A DNA stretch of 64,000 bases from Sphagnum compactum (Eukaryota; Bryophyta; Sphagnopsida; Sphagnales), in assembly GCA_965153455.1 (NCBI GenBank), contig OZ234493.1:19644213-19708212 (forward strand). The letters are read 5' to 3'. The notes beneath the pieces were generated by a model that saw only the letters and a program-made list of their open reading frames with translations, was not told the DNA's origin and searched no databases. Position numbers and translations under genes: made by a program. Positions within the stretch are counted from its first letter, which is position 1. Every line of letters starts with the position of its first letter. Positions 11,090 through 22,363 of this stretch are shown here, piece by piece.

Positions 11090-11345
11090 TCAGGGCTTGC
11101 GATGTAATCCGCATCGCAACTTGCAATATACTATTTCTCGCAAAGGAGTCTGGGTTTCAAAAATGACTAACGGACGCATTTCCGAGGGCCGTGCAATGCT
11201 GTTAGTTTCGCAAAGTAGGGTTGCAAAGTCGGGGGCTTCGCTAATGTAGGAGGAAGTTAAAGGGTTTAGGACTTTGGTTTAAGGAACGTATGCGGATGCG
11301 AAGAGGGATGCGATGGTGGGGGGTTCGCAAGGGGTTCGCAAAATT
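11090..11345. promoter_or_regulatory. Divergent intergenic region with TCGCAA motifs
   Basis: This lies between the minus-strand coiled-coil orf and the plus-strand SET orf. It holds repeats of CTTGCGATG, ATCGCAAC, CTCGCAAAGG and TTCGCAA, plus GGATGCGA words. It is the natural place for a bidirectional promoter. Having the same motif as the transposon end suggests that the motif-binding protein could also act on transcription. Confidence 0.45.
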
Positions 11346-11888
11346 TTAATTTATTCTGGCTTTAACATTTTGTTATTTTTTTCGCATATGCCAAAGGGTT
11401 TCGGGGGCTGGGGTTTTTGTGACTGTTCTGGGAATTTTTTATTTAGTCTCATGTGTCATGGTTGGTAACAAGTATGTTTCACCATGAAGTTTTGGTAGGG
11501 AATAAGGGTTTACTTCAACTTTTGTTTAATTTAGGCACTGTTGGAGCCCAAGCATCTATAAGGTAAGGTTTTTAATGTTTTATGAACAGATTTCTTTCAA
11601 GGTTTTCACTGGTTCCTTGCTCGATTAAACACCCTATCATTTACTCCCTTTGTATTTGATTTTTTTTACAGTATTTCCCCCTACTTCTAGATTGGTGTTG
11701 GCATTATTTGAGCAACCAGTCCTATAGGCGCTGTTGAGCCCAAATTGGATGCAGGTATGCGTTTCTTTTTGGTTTAAGTAGTCTCAATTTATGAGTAGTC
11801 AAGGGTTTATATTGTTGTATCACCTAGTTTTTGAAAGTCTAATTTGGTCTTTGCCTTACATTTGTGCCTTATTAATGTGACAGATGAT
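11346..11888 (+). other. Possible 5' leader with introns of the SET orf
   Basis: The stretch has no long frame. It contains exon-like pieces with GT donors, such as ATAAG-GTAAGG near 11561 and GCAG-GTATGC near 11753. A TTATTAATGTGACAG acceptor directly precedes the first SET-orf exon at 11884. Untranslated leader exons are plausible. Confidence 0.3.
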
Positions 11889-13036
11889 ATGTTTTCCTCC
11901 TCCGTTATCTCCACTAGTGACTCATCCTCCTCAAATGAGGGCACATCAGCTCATACGCAGGCAGAAGTGTCTCATTCTCCTCGTGGTCCACCTCGGCAGC
12001 TTTGCCAATGCACCAAGTGTGTTGGTCAGATTTCACAAAAGTCATATGTTTGTGCTCAACACATTCAGCGATTTGGGCGTCATCGTGGTCTTACCCCAGG
12101 AGCTTCTTCATCTCATGTGGTAAGTGTCATTTTACCATTGTCATTTTTCCTTTTTGATACATGTTATTTTTCATGAAATCCTCTCTGAAACTATTTTCAT
12201 TTCCATGGTTTGTTGTGGTTTTTTGAATGTAATAGGGTTCCCGTATGACACCACCACCCTATGTTCTATCACAAGGGGTTTTAACTGCCATAGGAAATGC
12301 ACTTTTGCAAGCATTTGCTGTAGGGATTGGTACCTCTCATGAGGCCAGTAAACCACATCATGAGGCAAGGCCACGTGTGCCCTCCGTTAGACAACGATCC
12401 AAAGCATAACGTCCAAGTGAGGGTCATGCTAGGACTATTGTTGGGGGCAGATGGGGTATGTGTGAGTTCACTGGTAAATGTGCCAATATTATCCAGTCAT
12501 GGAACCCTGCAGTTATTGGGTTACTTGATAGTTTGCCCTATGATGAGGAGGTTGTGGTTTGGGGTAGACGATGGATTGTTAAGACCTCTACACTTGGAGA
12601 GAGGCATGGCTATGGAGTATATGCTTGTGAGGACATCATTGTAGAGGATTCAACTAGTTGTCATAGAGAGGGTCCTACTTTGTTCCCTTATGGTGGGCCT
12701 ATCTATAAGAGAAGACATTGGAACAGGATCCTCACACAACATCCTGAGTGGAAGACCTTTGTTCTTGAGATGGACACCTTTGCTGGTAGCACTAGGAGGC
12801 AAAGTGATGGGAGGGTGATAGATGGAGACCCCATACGTTCTGGAAACATTGCTAGTTTCATCAACAGGACGGTGGGGACTCAGCCTAAGCGTAGGGCTAA
12901 TTGTGAGTGGGTTTTTGTTGGGGGACCTCCTCCAGCACCATATGGCCAGACTTATCATGAGGACCATTGCCTAGTTATAGCTACTAGGACCATCAAATCA
13001 GGAGATGAGTTGTTTACACACTATGAGTGGAATTAG
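11889..13036 (+). pseudogene. SET-domain (lysine methyltransferase-like) protein inside the CACTA element
   Basis: Exon 1 (11889-12119) is serine-rich, then has a zinc-site-like CQCTKCVGQ and VCAQHIQRFGRHRG. A GTAAGT...TAATAG intron (12120-12235) joins it in frame to exon 2. Exon 2 is open except for one TAA at 12407-12409 and then continues in the same frame into the SET domain, whose own ATG is at 12458. SET hallmarks are GERHGYGVYACEDI, FPYGGPIY, IASFINRTVG with ANCEWVFVG, and the ending GDELFTHYEWN, whose tyrosine matches the catalytic one. SET proteins transfer methyl groups from S-adenosylmethionine to lysines, usually on histones. The canonical NHS box is altered (FINRT), so activity is uncertain. 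The 12458 start alone would give an intact 192-residue SET protein. Nothing like Pre-SET is obvious. Confidence 0.75.
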
Positions 13037-13203
13037 GATTCCACCATTTCTGAATTATGTACTTTGTTTAAGACATAACATACCATATCTATATACATGC
13101 ATTTCGGCATTTTTTATTTGTAATGTAATATGCAACTATGTTTGGTATATAGTTAAGATCTTCTGGATTTGGTACTACATAGAATATTTGGCCTTCTAAA
13201 GAC

Positions 13204-16200
13204 ATGCTACCACGGAGGTTGAGAGCAACATATCGGGAAATGGGCATGCCACACAAATCAGACTCGTCATCAACTCATTCTTCATCAAATGACTTGTCTG
13301 CTCATGATGAAGGTGTCTCTCAACCAGTTCATGAAGCACCACTGCCTGCAAACCAAGAACAAGCGATGGCTGACTTCATGGTTGACTGGTTCGGACTTGA
13401 CAGAGTTGATGGTATGTCTGGCAACCCACATGATGAAGGAGCCAATGCAGATGATCCACGTCGTCAACATACTGCCCAGGGACAACGGCAGTGGCAAGAG
13501 GCAGAGGCACATGCTCGAACACCTATTTTTCAGGGTGCAAGGTTAAACCGTTTAGCAGCCATATTGGGGTTGTTAAACATCCAAGCAAAACACAAGGCAA
13601 GCAATATTATGTTGTCAGACAGTTTTTAGTATTGTCATAGCCTTTTGCTGCCTGAGGAAAATGTTTTGCCAGGATCTTGGAAGGAGGCTAAAAAGATCCT
13701 ATCCTCCATAGGCATGGAATATCAAATTGTCCATGCATGTGTTAATGACTGCATGTTATTTCATGGGAACAATGTCCATTTAACGGAGTGCAGTAGATGT
13801 GAAGAGGCTCGATATGATCGTCACATGCTTACAGGGAAGGTGCCCAGGAAATCAGTAAGGTGGTTTCCCATTATTCCTCGCTTGTTACACATGTATCGAT
13901 GTACAGACTTGCCTGAGTTAATGGTTTGGCATAAGAAGCATCGATCAGAGCCTGGTGTTATGAGGTTACCGGTTGACTCTCCTGCTCACAAGCATGTGGA
14001 GTCAACATGGCCAGAGTTTGAGCGTGACCCTAGGCATGTGAGGTTGGGGTTAGCATCAAATGGTGTTAGTCCACATTCACTTGAAGGAAAGGGACGACCT
14101 ACCTCTGTTTGGCCAGTTGTTGTCATGAATTACAACCTTCCTCCGTGGTTGTCTATGAAAAATGGATTTTTGCTGCTTTCTCTTATTATCCCAAGGCCAA
14201 GTAAGGTGAAAAACCTAGACACCTACTTAGCACTAGTGATCGATGAGCTCAAAACACTGTGGGATGGAGTATGGGCATATGATGGGAGGAAGACCACTAG
14301 AGGAATACCACGTGTATTAAGGTTGAAGGCAATATGCATGTGGACAATGCATGATTATCCTGGTAAGAAATCATGCACATGCCTTTATATAATTTTTTAT
14401 TATTCTGTTTTGTGATTATTTGTTGTTCTAATATTGAGTTCTTCTACAATCAGGGTTTGGTTTTGTAAGTGGGCTGCAAACTCAAGGCTATAAGGCCTGC
14501 TCTACATGTGGCCCAAGTTTGGAGGACATGGCTAAGTACTCAAGCCATTTTCGCAAAATTGTTTACCTTGGCCATACAAAATTTCTTCCACTGGGACATG
14601 ATATGAAATCAGACCCACTTTTATTTTCATCTTTTGACATGCCTTGTGATGATGAGCGTGATATTCCAGAAGCTACCACTTTTGCATATTGGAGGGATGT
14701 GGCCAATAGAATTACTGACCCAAATGATTCTATGGTGTTTGAAGGTAGTTGATTGACAAGGTGGGGTATACTCAACAACTTGCCCTACTGGGGTGAGCTG
14801 AAAATACGTCATCTCTTGGACCCCATGCACATTGAGGGAAATGTGGGAAAGGCTATCATAAAACAGTTCTATGGAGAGAAGGACAGTAACTTTAGGGAGG
14901 CCTGTGAGGATCTTGAGAGGCATCCCGATGTGTGGATTACTGTTGATCCTAACACAGGTATTGAGCAGCGACCATCAGCTCCACTGACACTTACTACACG
15001 GGAAAGAAAAGACTTTCGAAATCGTATAGGAGAGATGCGATTCCCTACAGGTTTAAACTTTGATGGCAAGGGTTGAATTTAGAAGTATTCTGTTGCTTTT
15101 ATTTATATTTAAATCTGTATGCCTTATACTCGAAAAAGAGTTTGAAGTATAGAATGCTATCTATTGGATGTCCAGAATACTTTTGTATAATTTTATGGAT
15201 CCTTGTTGCAGGTTATGGAGCCAATCTTCAAAAAGCTTTTGGTAGGGACAATGACCACAAGTGGCCAAGGTATCTCAAGACACATGACTATCATCGTTTA
15301 CTGCAGCACATATTGCCTGTGGTAATAATAGGCTTAGCCAGTGCAAAAGTACAAGATGTTCTTTGGTCATTGGGAAATCTGTTGAGATGGGTATGCTCAA
15401 AGGAGTTATATGTAGAGGAGATTCCAAGAATGAGGGTAATAGCAGCAGAGGTGGTATGTAAGTTGGAAAAGGCCTTCCCTCCATCATTTTTTGATTAGTG
15501 CATTTACTAGTTCACGTTGTGGATGAGATAGTCATTGCTGGTCCTGTGCATTGTCGATGGATGTATTGGCTTGAAAGATATATGGTAGTATTAAAGGGTT
15601 ATGTCTGTAACCGTACACGAGTGGAAGGAAGCATGGCAACACGACACTTGGCAGCAGAGAACATGTTTTATTGCAGCAACATCTTGGCCACTATAGATCC
15701 ATCATGTCCTCATGTCTGGATGGAGGAAAGAGAAGAGGAGGAAGACCGTTTGACTGGTGCCATCAAAACATGTATGTTATTACCTACAGAGTTAATTCAG
15801 CTGACCGCATTCATGTTGAATAATAGCAATGTCATGGAAGAGTGGAGGAACTTCTATGAGAATGCCAAAAGTATGAGTGGGAGATCAAGGATTTTTCCTA
15901 CGTTTCATAAGTACATGAAAGAGAAGTTGGCTGAAGTGGATCAATTGTTGGCACAAGGAGAAAGTATATCTTGTTTTCCAGAGGTCTTAGATGATGTTCG
16001 CACCATTGTTCATGGACCACTGAGAGTTGTGACAACACGTTCAGCAATGTGGACACAAGGAAGACATTTCAGGTATTTATTTTTTCTATTTCATTAGGCA
16101 TATTAACTCATCTTCACATTCCAGACAGGTTTTTTAGAATGTTCTAGGATGATTTTTATGGGCATCCATAATAATGTTTCTATTATCATATAGGTTGTTG

Positions 16201-16290
16201 ACTCACAATGCCTAACACAATATTAATTTCAGGATTTCCACTTTGGATGAAAAGAGGGGCCGCACCTTTGACTTTGGAGTTCAATTATGA
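13204..16290 (+). pseudogene. TNP2-like CACTA transposase, disrupted
   Basis: Four exons can be joined in frame: 13204-14362, 14454-15071, 15212-16072 and 16233-16290, with GT-AG introns. Recognisable parts are GARLNRLAAILGLLNIQAKH, EAKKILSSIGMEY with VNDCMLFHG, the Transposase_21 core (WPVVVMNYNLPPWLSMKN; DELKTLWDGVWAYD; LDPMHIEGNVGKA) and a DUF4218-type part (HLLVHVVDEIVIAGPVHCRW, then VEGSMATRHLAAENM). Three lesions are visible: an in-frame TAG at 13627-13629, an in-frame TGA at 14750-14752 and a 1-bp loss at about 15495 after PPSFFD. Otherwise splice phases and domain order are intact, so the loss of function looks recent. TNP2 carries out cut-and-paste transposition together with a TNPA-like protein. 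The family call is secure. Confidence 0.85.
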
Positions 16291-16359
16291 TGGTTTTTAA
16301 CATCTCAACTTCATATTTTCACAAATTTTCATTTCCCAATTTTGAGGATTATTTAATGA

Positions 16360-16730
16360 TGAAACTGACCTCGGGTAAGGTATCTTGAAAATCTGCCACC
16401 CCAACCTTTTTTTACTGGAGTAATCTTGCCAACATGTGAAATTAATTTTTTTTAAATCCAAAAAAAAAGTGAGGTTTTCAATCACCAGAAATGAGGGGAA
16501 AAAAGTAAAAATTGTGAGATTTGACATTTGGTTATCATTGTGCAGCAAAAAAAAATAGAAAAATGATTAAAGATTTGCGCTTTACTTCTGGTTTAAAGCC
16601 TGATTTGGCTAAATCTTCCTAGGAATAATCACCACCTTTTTTTACATCTTCCTACAAAGAATCCCCACTTTGGCTGCAAACAAAAATTCCTTAAAAGAAC
16701 ACTGAGATTCTGGGATTTGGGCTAGTGGAG
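16360..16730. repeat. Dispersed repeat R1b, first of a direct pair
   Basis: The block with TTATCATTGTGCAGC, GATTAAAGATTTG, TTGGCTAAATCTTCC and an A-rich AACACT tail is repeated in the same orientation at about 17320-17630. The copies differ at many sites. No coding content is visible. Confidence 0.6.
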
Positions 16731-16924
16731 TCGGACTCAGCAGTCAGGACCATTGTACCATAGTACATGGTCATGGGAGGACTCTGCATGGTACTCAAGA
16801 CGTTAGTTATGATCAGGACAACATGGCAAGATCATGAATTCCATCGTGCACATAATGGAAAGTCGCAACCTTGAAACCATGAGATGACTGAAAGGGAGAG
16901 ATTTGAACCAAATGCTTTCTTCTA

Positions 16925-17300
16925 TTTCCTGATTTTGTGATGTAGCTGAAGTTGTGATCAATCTATAAAGGTGCATTCACACTTGATGTTAAGTCAGTGT
17001 TAAATGAAAATCTAGGTGACATCCTAGGTGGCACCCAATGTTAAATGGACGATAGTTTAAATTTAAGCGAATGCTAGCTTAACATAGGATGTTCATGGTA
17101 AGTGGGTGAAGTCCTAAATGACTAGCATGGTGTTAGGCAACTCCACACTAAAGTGCCTAACATCAAGTGTGAATGCACCTAAGATGATTTAGCCCCAAAC
17201 CTGTAAAAGCAAAATATGTAAGTAGATATATTAACCATCCTTCTGTGTTGTTTTGCTACCAACTAAAACTTAATGCTTTATACAGGAAGTAGGATACAGC
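16925..17300. repeat. R1 family copy interrupted by a MITE
   Basis: The R1 phrase TTTTGTGATGTAGC starts at 16932, and the family sequence resumes at GATGATTTAGCCCC after 17183. The interval between is the MITE at 16969-17179. Comparison with 4095-4262 gives the empty site as CTATAAGATG. Confidence 0.6.
16969..17179. mobile_element. PIF/Harbinger-like MITE M3, nested
   Basis: The ends are perfect 22-23 bp inverted repeats that begin GGTGCATTCACACTTGATG. TAA is found on both sides (16966-16968 and 17180-17182), fitting the 3-bp TWA target duplication of PIF/Harbinger elements. One extra A lies between the left TAA and the repeat. The interior, about 165 bp, is non-coding. It sits inside an older R1 repeat, so it is the younger insertion. 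Confidence 0.8.
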
Positions 17301-17319
17301 TTTTTTGTTTACCGGCGAT

Positions 17320-17630
17320 GTGTTGCCAAAAAGTGAAATTAAAAATTAAAAAAGTCCAAGAATGACTGATTTTGAAGTGAAGGACCCAAAACAAAAAGTA
17401 AATATCGCCAGATTCATATATGTGGTTTTCATTGTGCAGCCAAACATATAGAAGGATGATTAAAGATTTGTACTTTATTTCAGGTTTATAGCCAAATTTG
17501 GCTAAATCTTCCCAGGGATGATCATCAATTTTTTTACATTTTTCAATGAGTGGTGGCCACTTTAGCTATGAACACAAATTTCTGAAAAAAACACTGGTAG
17601 GATATGAACCAGTCATTTTTTTTTCATTTT
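17320..17630. repeat. Dispersed repeat R1b, second of a direct pair
   Basis: Matches 16360-16730 in the same orientation, including TTTTCATTGTGCAGCC, GATTAAAGATTTG and TTGGCTAAATCTTCC. Confidence 0.6.
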
Positions 17631-20600
17631 TTAGGCTGATATGGACTAAGTTTACCAGACCTAACCAGAGTACTGTACCTTGGTAACCTGATCAGCACGT
17701 GGATGCATGATAGAGTTCATCTGGATAGAGGATCACTTTTCATCAACAAATAGAATGATATATAGGCAACTTAATATGAGATAGAAGTCAGAGGATATCC
17801 AATGAGGAAGTGACACGTCAGCAAGACAGCCCATTAAAGGTCGTTATAGTACCATGTGGCATGTACACCTCCTAGTGGCTACAGGTACAGTAGTCCCTGG
17901 TACTTTAGTTAGCAACGGTTCAAACTTCAATAGTCATTGGAGGTCAAGTAGCTAGGGCCAGTAGGGAAAATTCTGTTCTGTATTGGCTTTTAACTGTAGA
18001 AGCCAGAAAAACTGAGTTTAAGTGGCGCAAGAACCAACTACAATATGGGAGGATAATAATGGAAAACATGGCATTAAAAAACGAATGTGGCTTGAATGGA
18101 ACTTTTACCGACAAGACCAAAACCCTCCAGGCTTCCAGTTCCCAATTTATAAGGGCTCAAAATTGGGCCACTGTGAACCAGGACCCACCAGCGAACCGTG
18201 AAGGCTGAATGATAAGTGATCAGGCAACAGTTTTCTGTTGGGTTCCAGTTCCCTAGATAACCCTGGTGGTTACCTCAGTTGCTTTTTTCTTACTACTTGC
18301 CCTACTTTGGGTTGTTAGTAGGTAGTAAAAACAGTCCTTACCTATGTATAAATCATCTACTTACCTAGTAGTTTAACTTTTTTTCTTACTTATCTATCTA
18401 TATATGAGACCTATTTCTGAAGGAATTGGTTACCAAGGTGAAACCAAATATTAACTCAGGTGAGGTTCATCCACAACTGAGTAATAGTGAGCATCCAGTG
18501 GATGGTGCACTGGTGGGTGGTGCTGGTTCTCTGTAGCCTTCAAAAATTGGAGTCTTATTATCCTTGGAACCCAATGGGGCATAGTCCACTTAATTTTGCA
18601 GACTGAAAGGCCAGTGAAGGCCAGTGAAAAATAAAGGTGTACAGGTCAAGATGTAGTTGATGTAGAACAACACATCCAAAACCTTCAAAGGGATGATGAA
18701 AATACCTACTATTAGAAGAATGGAGAAAGAATGGATGCTCAAGTTGAAGCAAAAATATTCTAAAGTATCACATAATAGATAGGCCTGAAGTTTTTCCCTT
18801 TGAAACAATTTTGCCCTTTGAAACTGGCACCCAAAAGCCAGACTCTCGTAAGGAATGGATGATATATGGCTCCTCAGGCCTAAGCCTGGGTATCAACTTT
18901 TATGTGAAGACATTTTTGAAGTTTACTGGTTTTTTATCAACTTTGAATTCCAAATTTCGCCAAATGTTTTATTTGATTTATTTGAATAGAAATGATGTTT
19001 CAAGCAAACAACATCACAAGTTCTTAGTTTCATGTGAAATTGAAGCATATCTAGTATTGAGATATATGGTTGATGGTGGTTCATCAATGTGGTTCCACCT
19101 AATTTAGTTAGCTTCCTTTGGGACAATATCTTCTTTGTCATAACTTTTTGCCAAACTTCTAGATGATCTGCTGTGAGCTGGATTTGTGCTTCTCGGCTAG
19201 TTCCATTATTATCCATTTTTCATCGTAATAGTTATATGACAAGTAAGCTTATGTATGGGATAAGCAGGTCCTTAAGCTCTGGGTTGAAATCTCTTCAAGG
19301 TAGTACCTCCATCTACTTGTTTTTGAATCAGAAACACACTAGTTCTAGCTTATATTTTACATTTGTGTTAATGGTTTGCAAATTTATCATATTGTAATGC
19401 TCTATGATTTGATATGCACAAATGAATGCATATTATGTGACCCAAAAAATTCAGCTTGAAATGGGGAGTACCTTCAATCAAAGACCTCCCATAATATGAG
19501 CACCAGACCTCCTGTAGGCATTGAGCAAGATGAATCGTCTTCCAAACCTAGGTTTTTTTTTGTGCACAATAAAGAGCTCATTGAGCTTGAAGTGGCTTGA
19601 CCTGTCTAGAAGAAAAGCATATGCATGTACATGTTCCCAAGGTGATTGATGATCTAGCATTCTCATAAACAATTTCATCTCCAAGAAAGATCTAATTTCA
19701 ATCAACAAGCTTCCACATGGAGATGCATATTAAACCCTCCAACAAATACTGAGAACCTATACAAGTTGGTCTACATATATGTTTCAAGAGCAGGAGAAGT
19801 GCTTCTCATATTACCTTGGCCACTGATTCTTCTTTTGTGCTCAAGACATTGCAAAGGTTTGAACACCAAAATGATGGGGTGTGTGTTCTTGGTCTTGTAG
19901 ATTGAAGGAGGATTGAACTTTTGAGGCCCCCATCATCATGCCATTACATATTACCTATATTATGTGCCTTGAGCAAAATCAAGTTCAACTTGGTTGAAAT
20001 AAATTTTTCTTGATTCAAATTGAATACATTGCAATCACAATTTTGCTATCAGCATTCACAGCCACATAATTTGCACCCTTTAATCATGCTAGGCCAAGGA
20101 TGATTGAGCACTGGCATGGTTGTTAGTGTAGACGCTTGGTGTATGCATGAATCCACCTAGTGATGGTTTGTTGTTGTGCAGTTGGTGTTTCAGTGACCCT
20201 TAAGTCTAGTGGGCTATAGACATGCGCTTTTGAAGCTTAACTACGCAACTTTTTTGCTGTCCCTAGCACAAATAGTGTGGTGTGGACAGCACATCTTGTC
20301 AAATTGTCTGAGCCAATCATGTTCAGCTTCTGGCTGCTTCACAATGCAGGCTACGAGAACGTTCTGAGTAGAGAATGTTGGAGGGATCACAGCTGCCACT
20401 CCAATCATGGGGACACTTCTGTCTCACACTCACTCAAAACCCATGAGCTTCCGAAATGAACCACATGCCCTCTTATGCTCCTGGGAACCCATAAAAAAAT
20501 CCTCAAAACACTTCATTTAAAAAAAAATTAAATTCTTTTCTGTTGCAGAAAAAATGTTGTTTGATTACAAAGTAAATTCTGGCAAGTTTTGAATTCAGTT

Positions 20601-20640
20601 TGCAACTACAGCTAAAGTTTCAGACACTGCAGGTTAGATC
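17631..20640. other. Non-coding stretch
   Basis: About 3 kb with no recognisable gene on either strand. Open frames are all short and lack domains. 18100-18260 contains AACCAG/TTCCAGTTCCC phrasing related to the repeat at 3596-4080. I see no clear element borders. Confidence 0.4.
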
Positions 20641-20644
20641 TACT

Positions 20645-21155
20645 CTGATGTTTTTAGACACATGACAGGAACTGCAAATTAATGTCTGTAACGAGCCCAA
20701 TCACCCAGACAATCTGACTTCAGAATTCCTCTTGAATGAAAGGAAAAGCACTTGACTCTGTGCATCTGCAGGACCTGCGACTGTGTCTCCATTTGAGTAT
20801 TCTAGATTATTCTGACATATTTCTGATGAAGGCATTCCATCGGGGACATTGCAGTCCCAAATAGTGTGTCATGAACTATTTTATTGTTGACCAACTCTGA
20901 CGAGTTTAGACACATGACTGGAACTGCAATTTAATGTCTGATGCAGTGCCCCCAATAGCTCATACAATCTGACATCAGAGTTCCTCTTGAAAGAAAGGAA
21001 AACCAGTTAACTCTGTGCACCTGCAGCACCTACTACCCACTTTGTGTCCAGTTGAGTATTGTAGATTATTCTGACATATTTCTAAGGAATGCCTCTCCAG
21101 AGCGGACACTACAGACTCCAAAAAAAGTGTGTCATGAATTCAGTTCACTAATTCA
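20645..21155. repeat. Tandem duplication of a 252-bp unit
   Basis: The phrase TTTAGACACATGAC starts at 20653 and again at 20905, 252 bp apart. The following blocks also recur in order: AATCTGAC with TCAGA, TTCCTCTTGAA, ACTCTGTGCA, TAGATTATTCTGACATATTT and AGTGTGTCATGAA. The copies have diverged by many substitutions, so the duplication is old. No open frame is shared. Confidence 0.75.
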
Positions 21156-21159
21156 TTTC

Positions 21160-22029
21160 TGACCCGTAAGCATTTCTGTACAACAAACAGAAGTGTGCTC
21201 CAGGGTACAGGGATCCTGCTTGTTTTACTCTAATTATAATGTGAACATTCTCCTCTCCAATGGTCAATTTCTTCTCGGCTAGAAAAGAGTACATTGCATG
21301 TGGATGGGGTATGCACTGAGCCAGTTTGCATACGGTATTTCAAGATTGGATGATGCCAAGATGGTAAGGTTCAAAGGTTTGAAAAACGTCAGGAAGGATT
21401 TTTGAACTAGAAATTTGAGTACTTGAAAGATGTGTACTTGAAACTATAAGATATAGAATGTGGCATGGGGATGTATGTATGCTGAATTTGTACTTTTGAC
21501 ATCACAAGCTAAACACCTAGCAGGTTTGACACATGTTTGTCAAATAATTTTCAATTTTCAATTCAATAGGAAGAATATTCTTCCAAAATTATAAAATTTC
21601 CTTCACAAATTCTTTTTATTTTTGTAAAAAAATTTGAAAATTTCTAAAAAGTATACAATTAATGTCAAAGATGCCAAGGTAGTCTTGAACCTAGATCAGA
21701 AATGAGCACCCACAAGGGTAGAAAGAGTCATTCCATATTGGGGCCCTCCCCTCCCCTCTCCTGAAACAAGGGCCATAGTTTCCGCTGCTTTTACGTGGCT
21801 GCTCACAATGATTGACTTATGTGTTGGCATTTAATTGATCCTCTGTATGGAGTTTCTTTTCATATATATGGGTGAGGCTAAGAGAATAGCTCCCACATGC
21901 ACATTATTTTGGATGTGGTGGACATTCACAAGTGCCCACATAATGGGTGTGAAATTTGAATGGATCTACTCTAATGGCTATATTTGGCTCATGACAAAAT
22001 GTTAATTTTAGAATTAGGACACTAATTTA
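21160..22029. other. Non-coding stretch
   Basis: No gene recognised. The middle part is very AT-rich (about 21540-21660). Confidence 0.4.
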
Positions 22030-22363
22030 GGCCCACTTTAGATGGGTCCAGGGTCCAAATTCCTAGGAACCGGTTTCAGCACATTTGAAGCAAATTCAAT
22101 CCTTGAGTTGGACCCTTCCTTGGACCCTAGCTTACATCTTGGTTGATCATGGGCTCTCCCTTTAGCTTGTTTTCTTGTGTCTGAATCAATTGATTTTGTG
22201 TCTGAACCAAAATGGTGGTGCCATGTAGGTTTAGCCTCGATTTGCCACTTTTTTGGTTTTGGACTTTTATGTAAAGGCCATGGCTTCAATTTACAGCTCT
22301 CATCCAATAGGATTCCTCTATTTCATTGGACCCCGGACCTTGGACCCTCATCTAAAGTGGCCC
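22030..22363. mobile_element. MITE family M1, copy B
   Basis: The ends GGCCCACTTTAGATGGG and CATCTAAAGTGGCCC are inverted repeats. The interior is the reverse complement of the copy at 4428-4748. A third, end-less copy lies at 31680-31812 in the same orientation as this one. TTA precedes the left end, but the right flank is TTT, so the target duplication is decayed. Confidence 0.7.

Larger units (their letters stand above)
8489..16290 (+). mobile_element. Decayed CACTA (En/Spm) transposon carrying a SET-domain orf
   Basis: The left end begins CACTACAACAATAGGGGG at 8489, a typical CACTA terminus, followed by subterminal TTGCGA/TCGCAA words. Inside are three genes: a minus-strand coiled-coil orf (9150-10982), a plus-strand SET-domain orf (11889-13036) and a plus-strand TNP2-type transposase (13204-16290). 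All three contain stops or frameshifts, so the copy is not self-sufficient as read. The matching right terminus was not found after 16290, so the right border is given as the end of TNP2 and the element is probably truncated there. Family and gene order are seen directly; the grouping of all three genes into one element is inference from position and the shared TCGCAA words. Confidence 0.75.
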
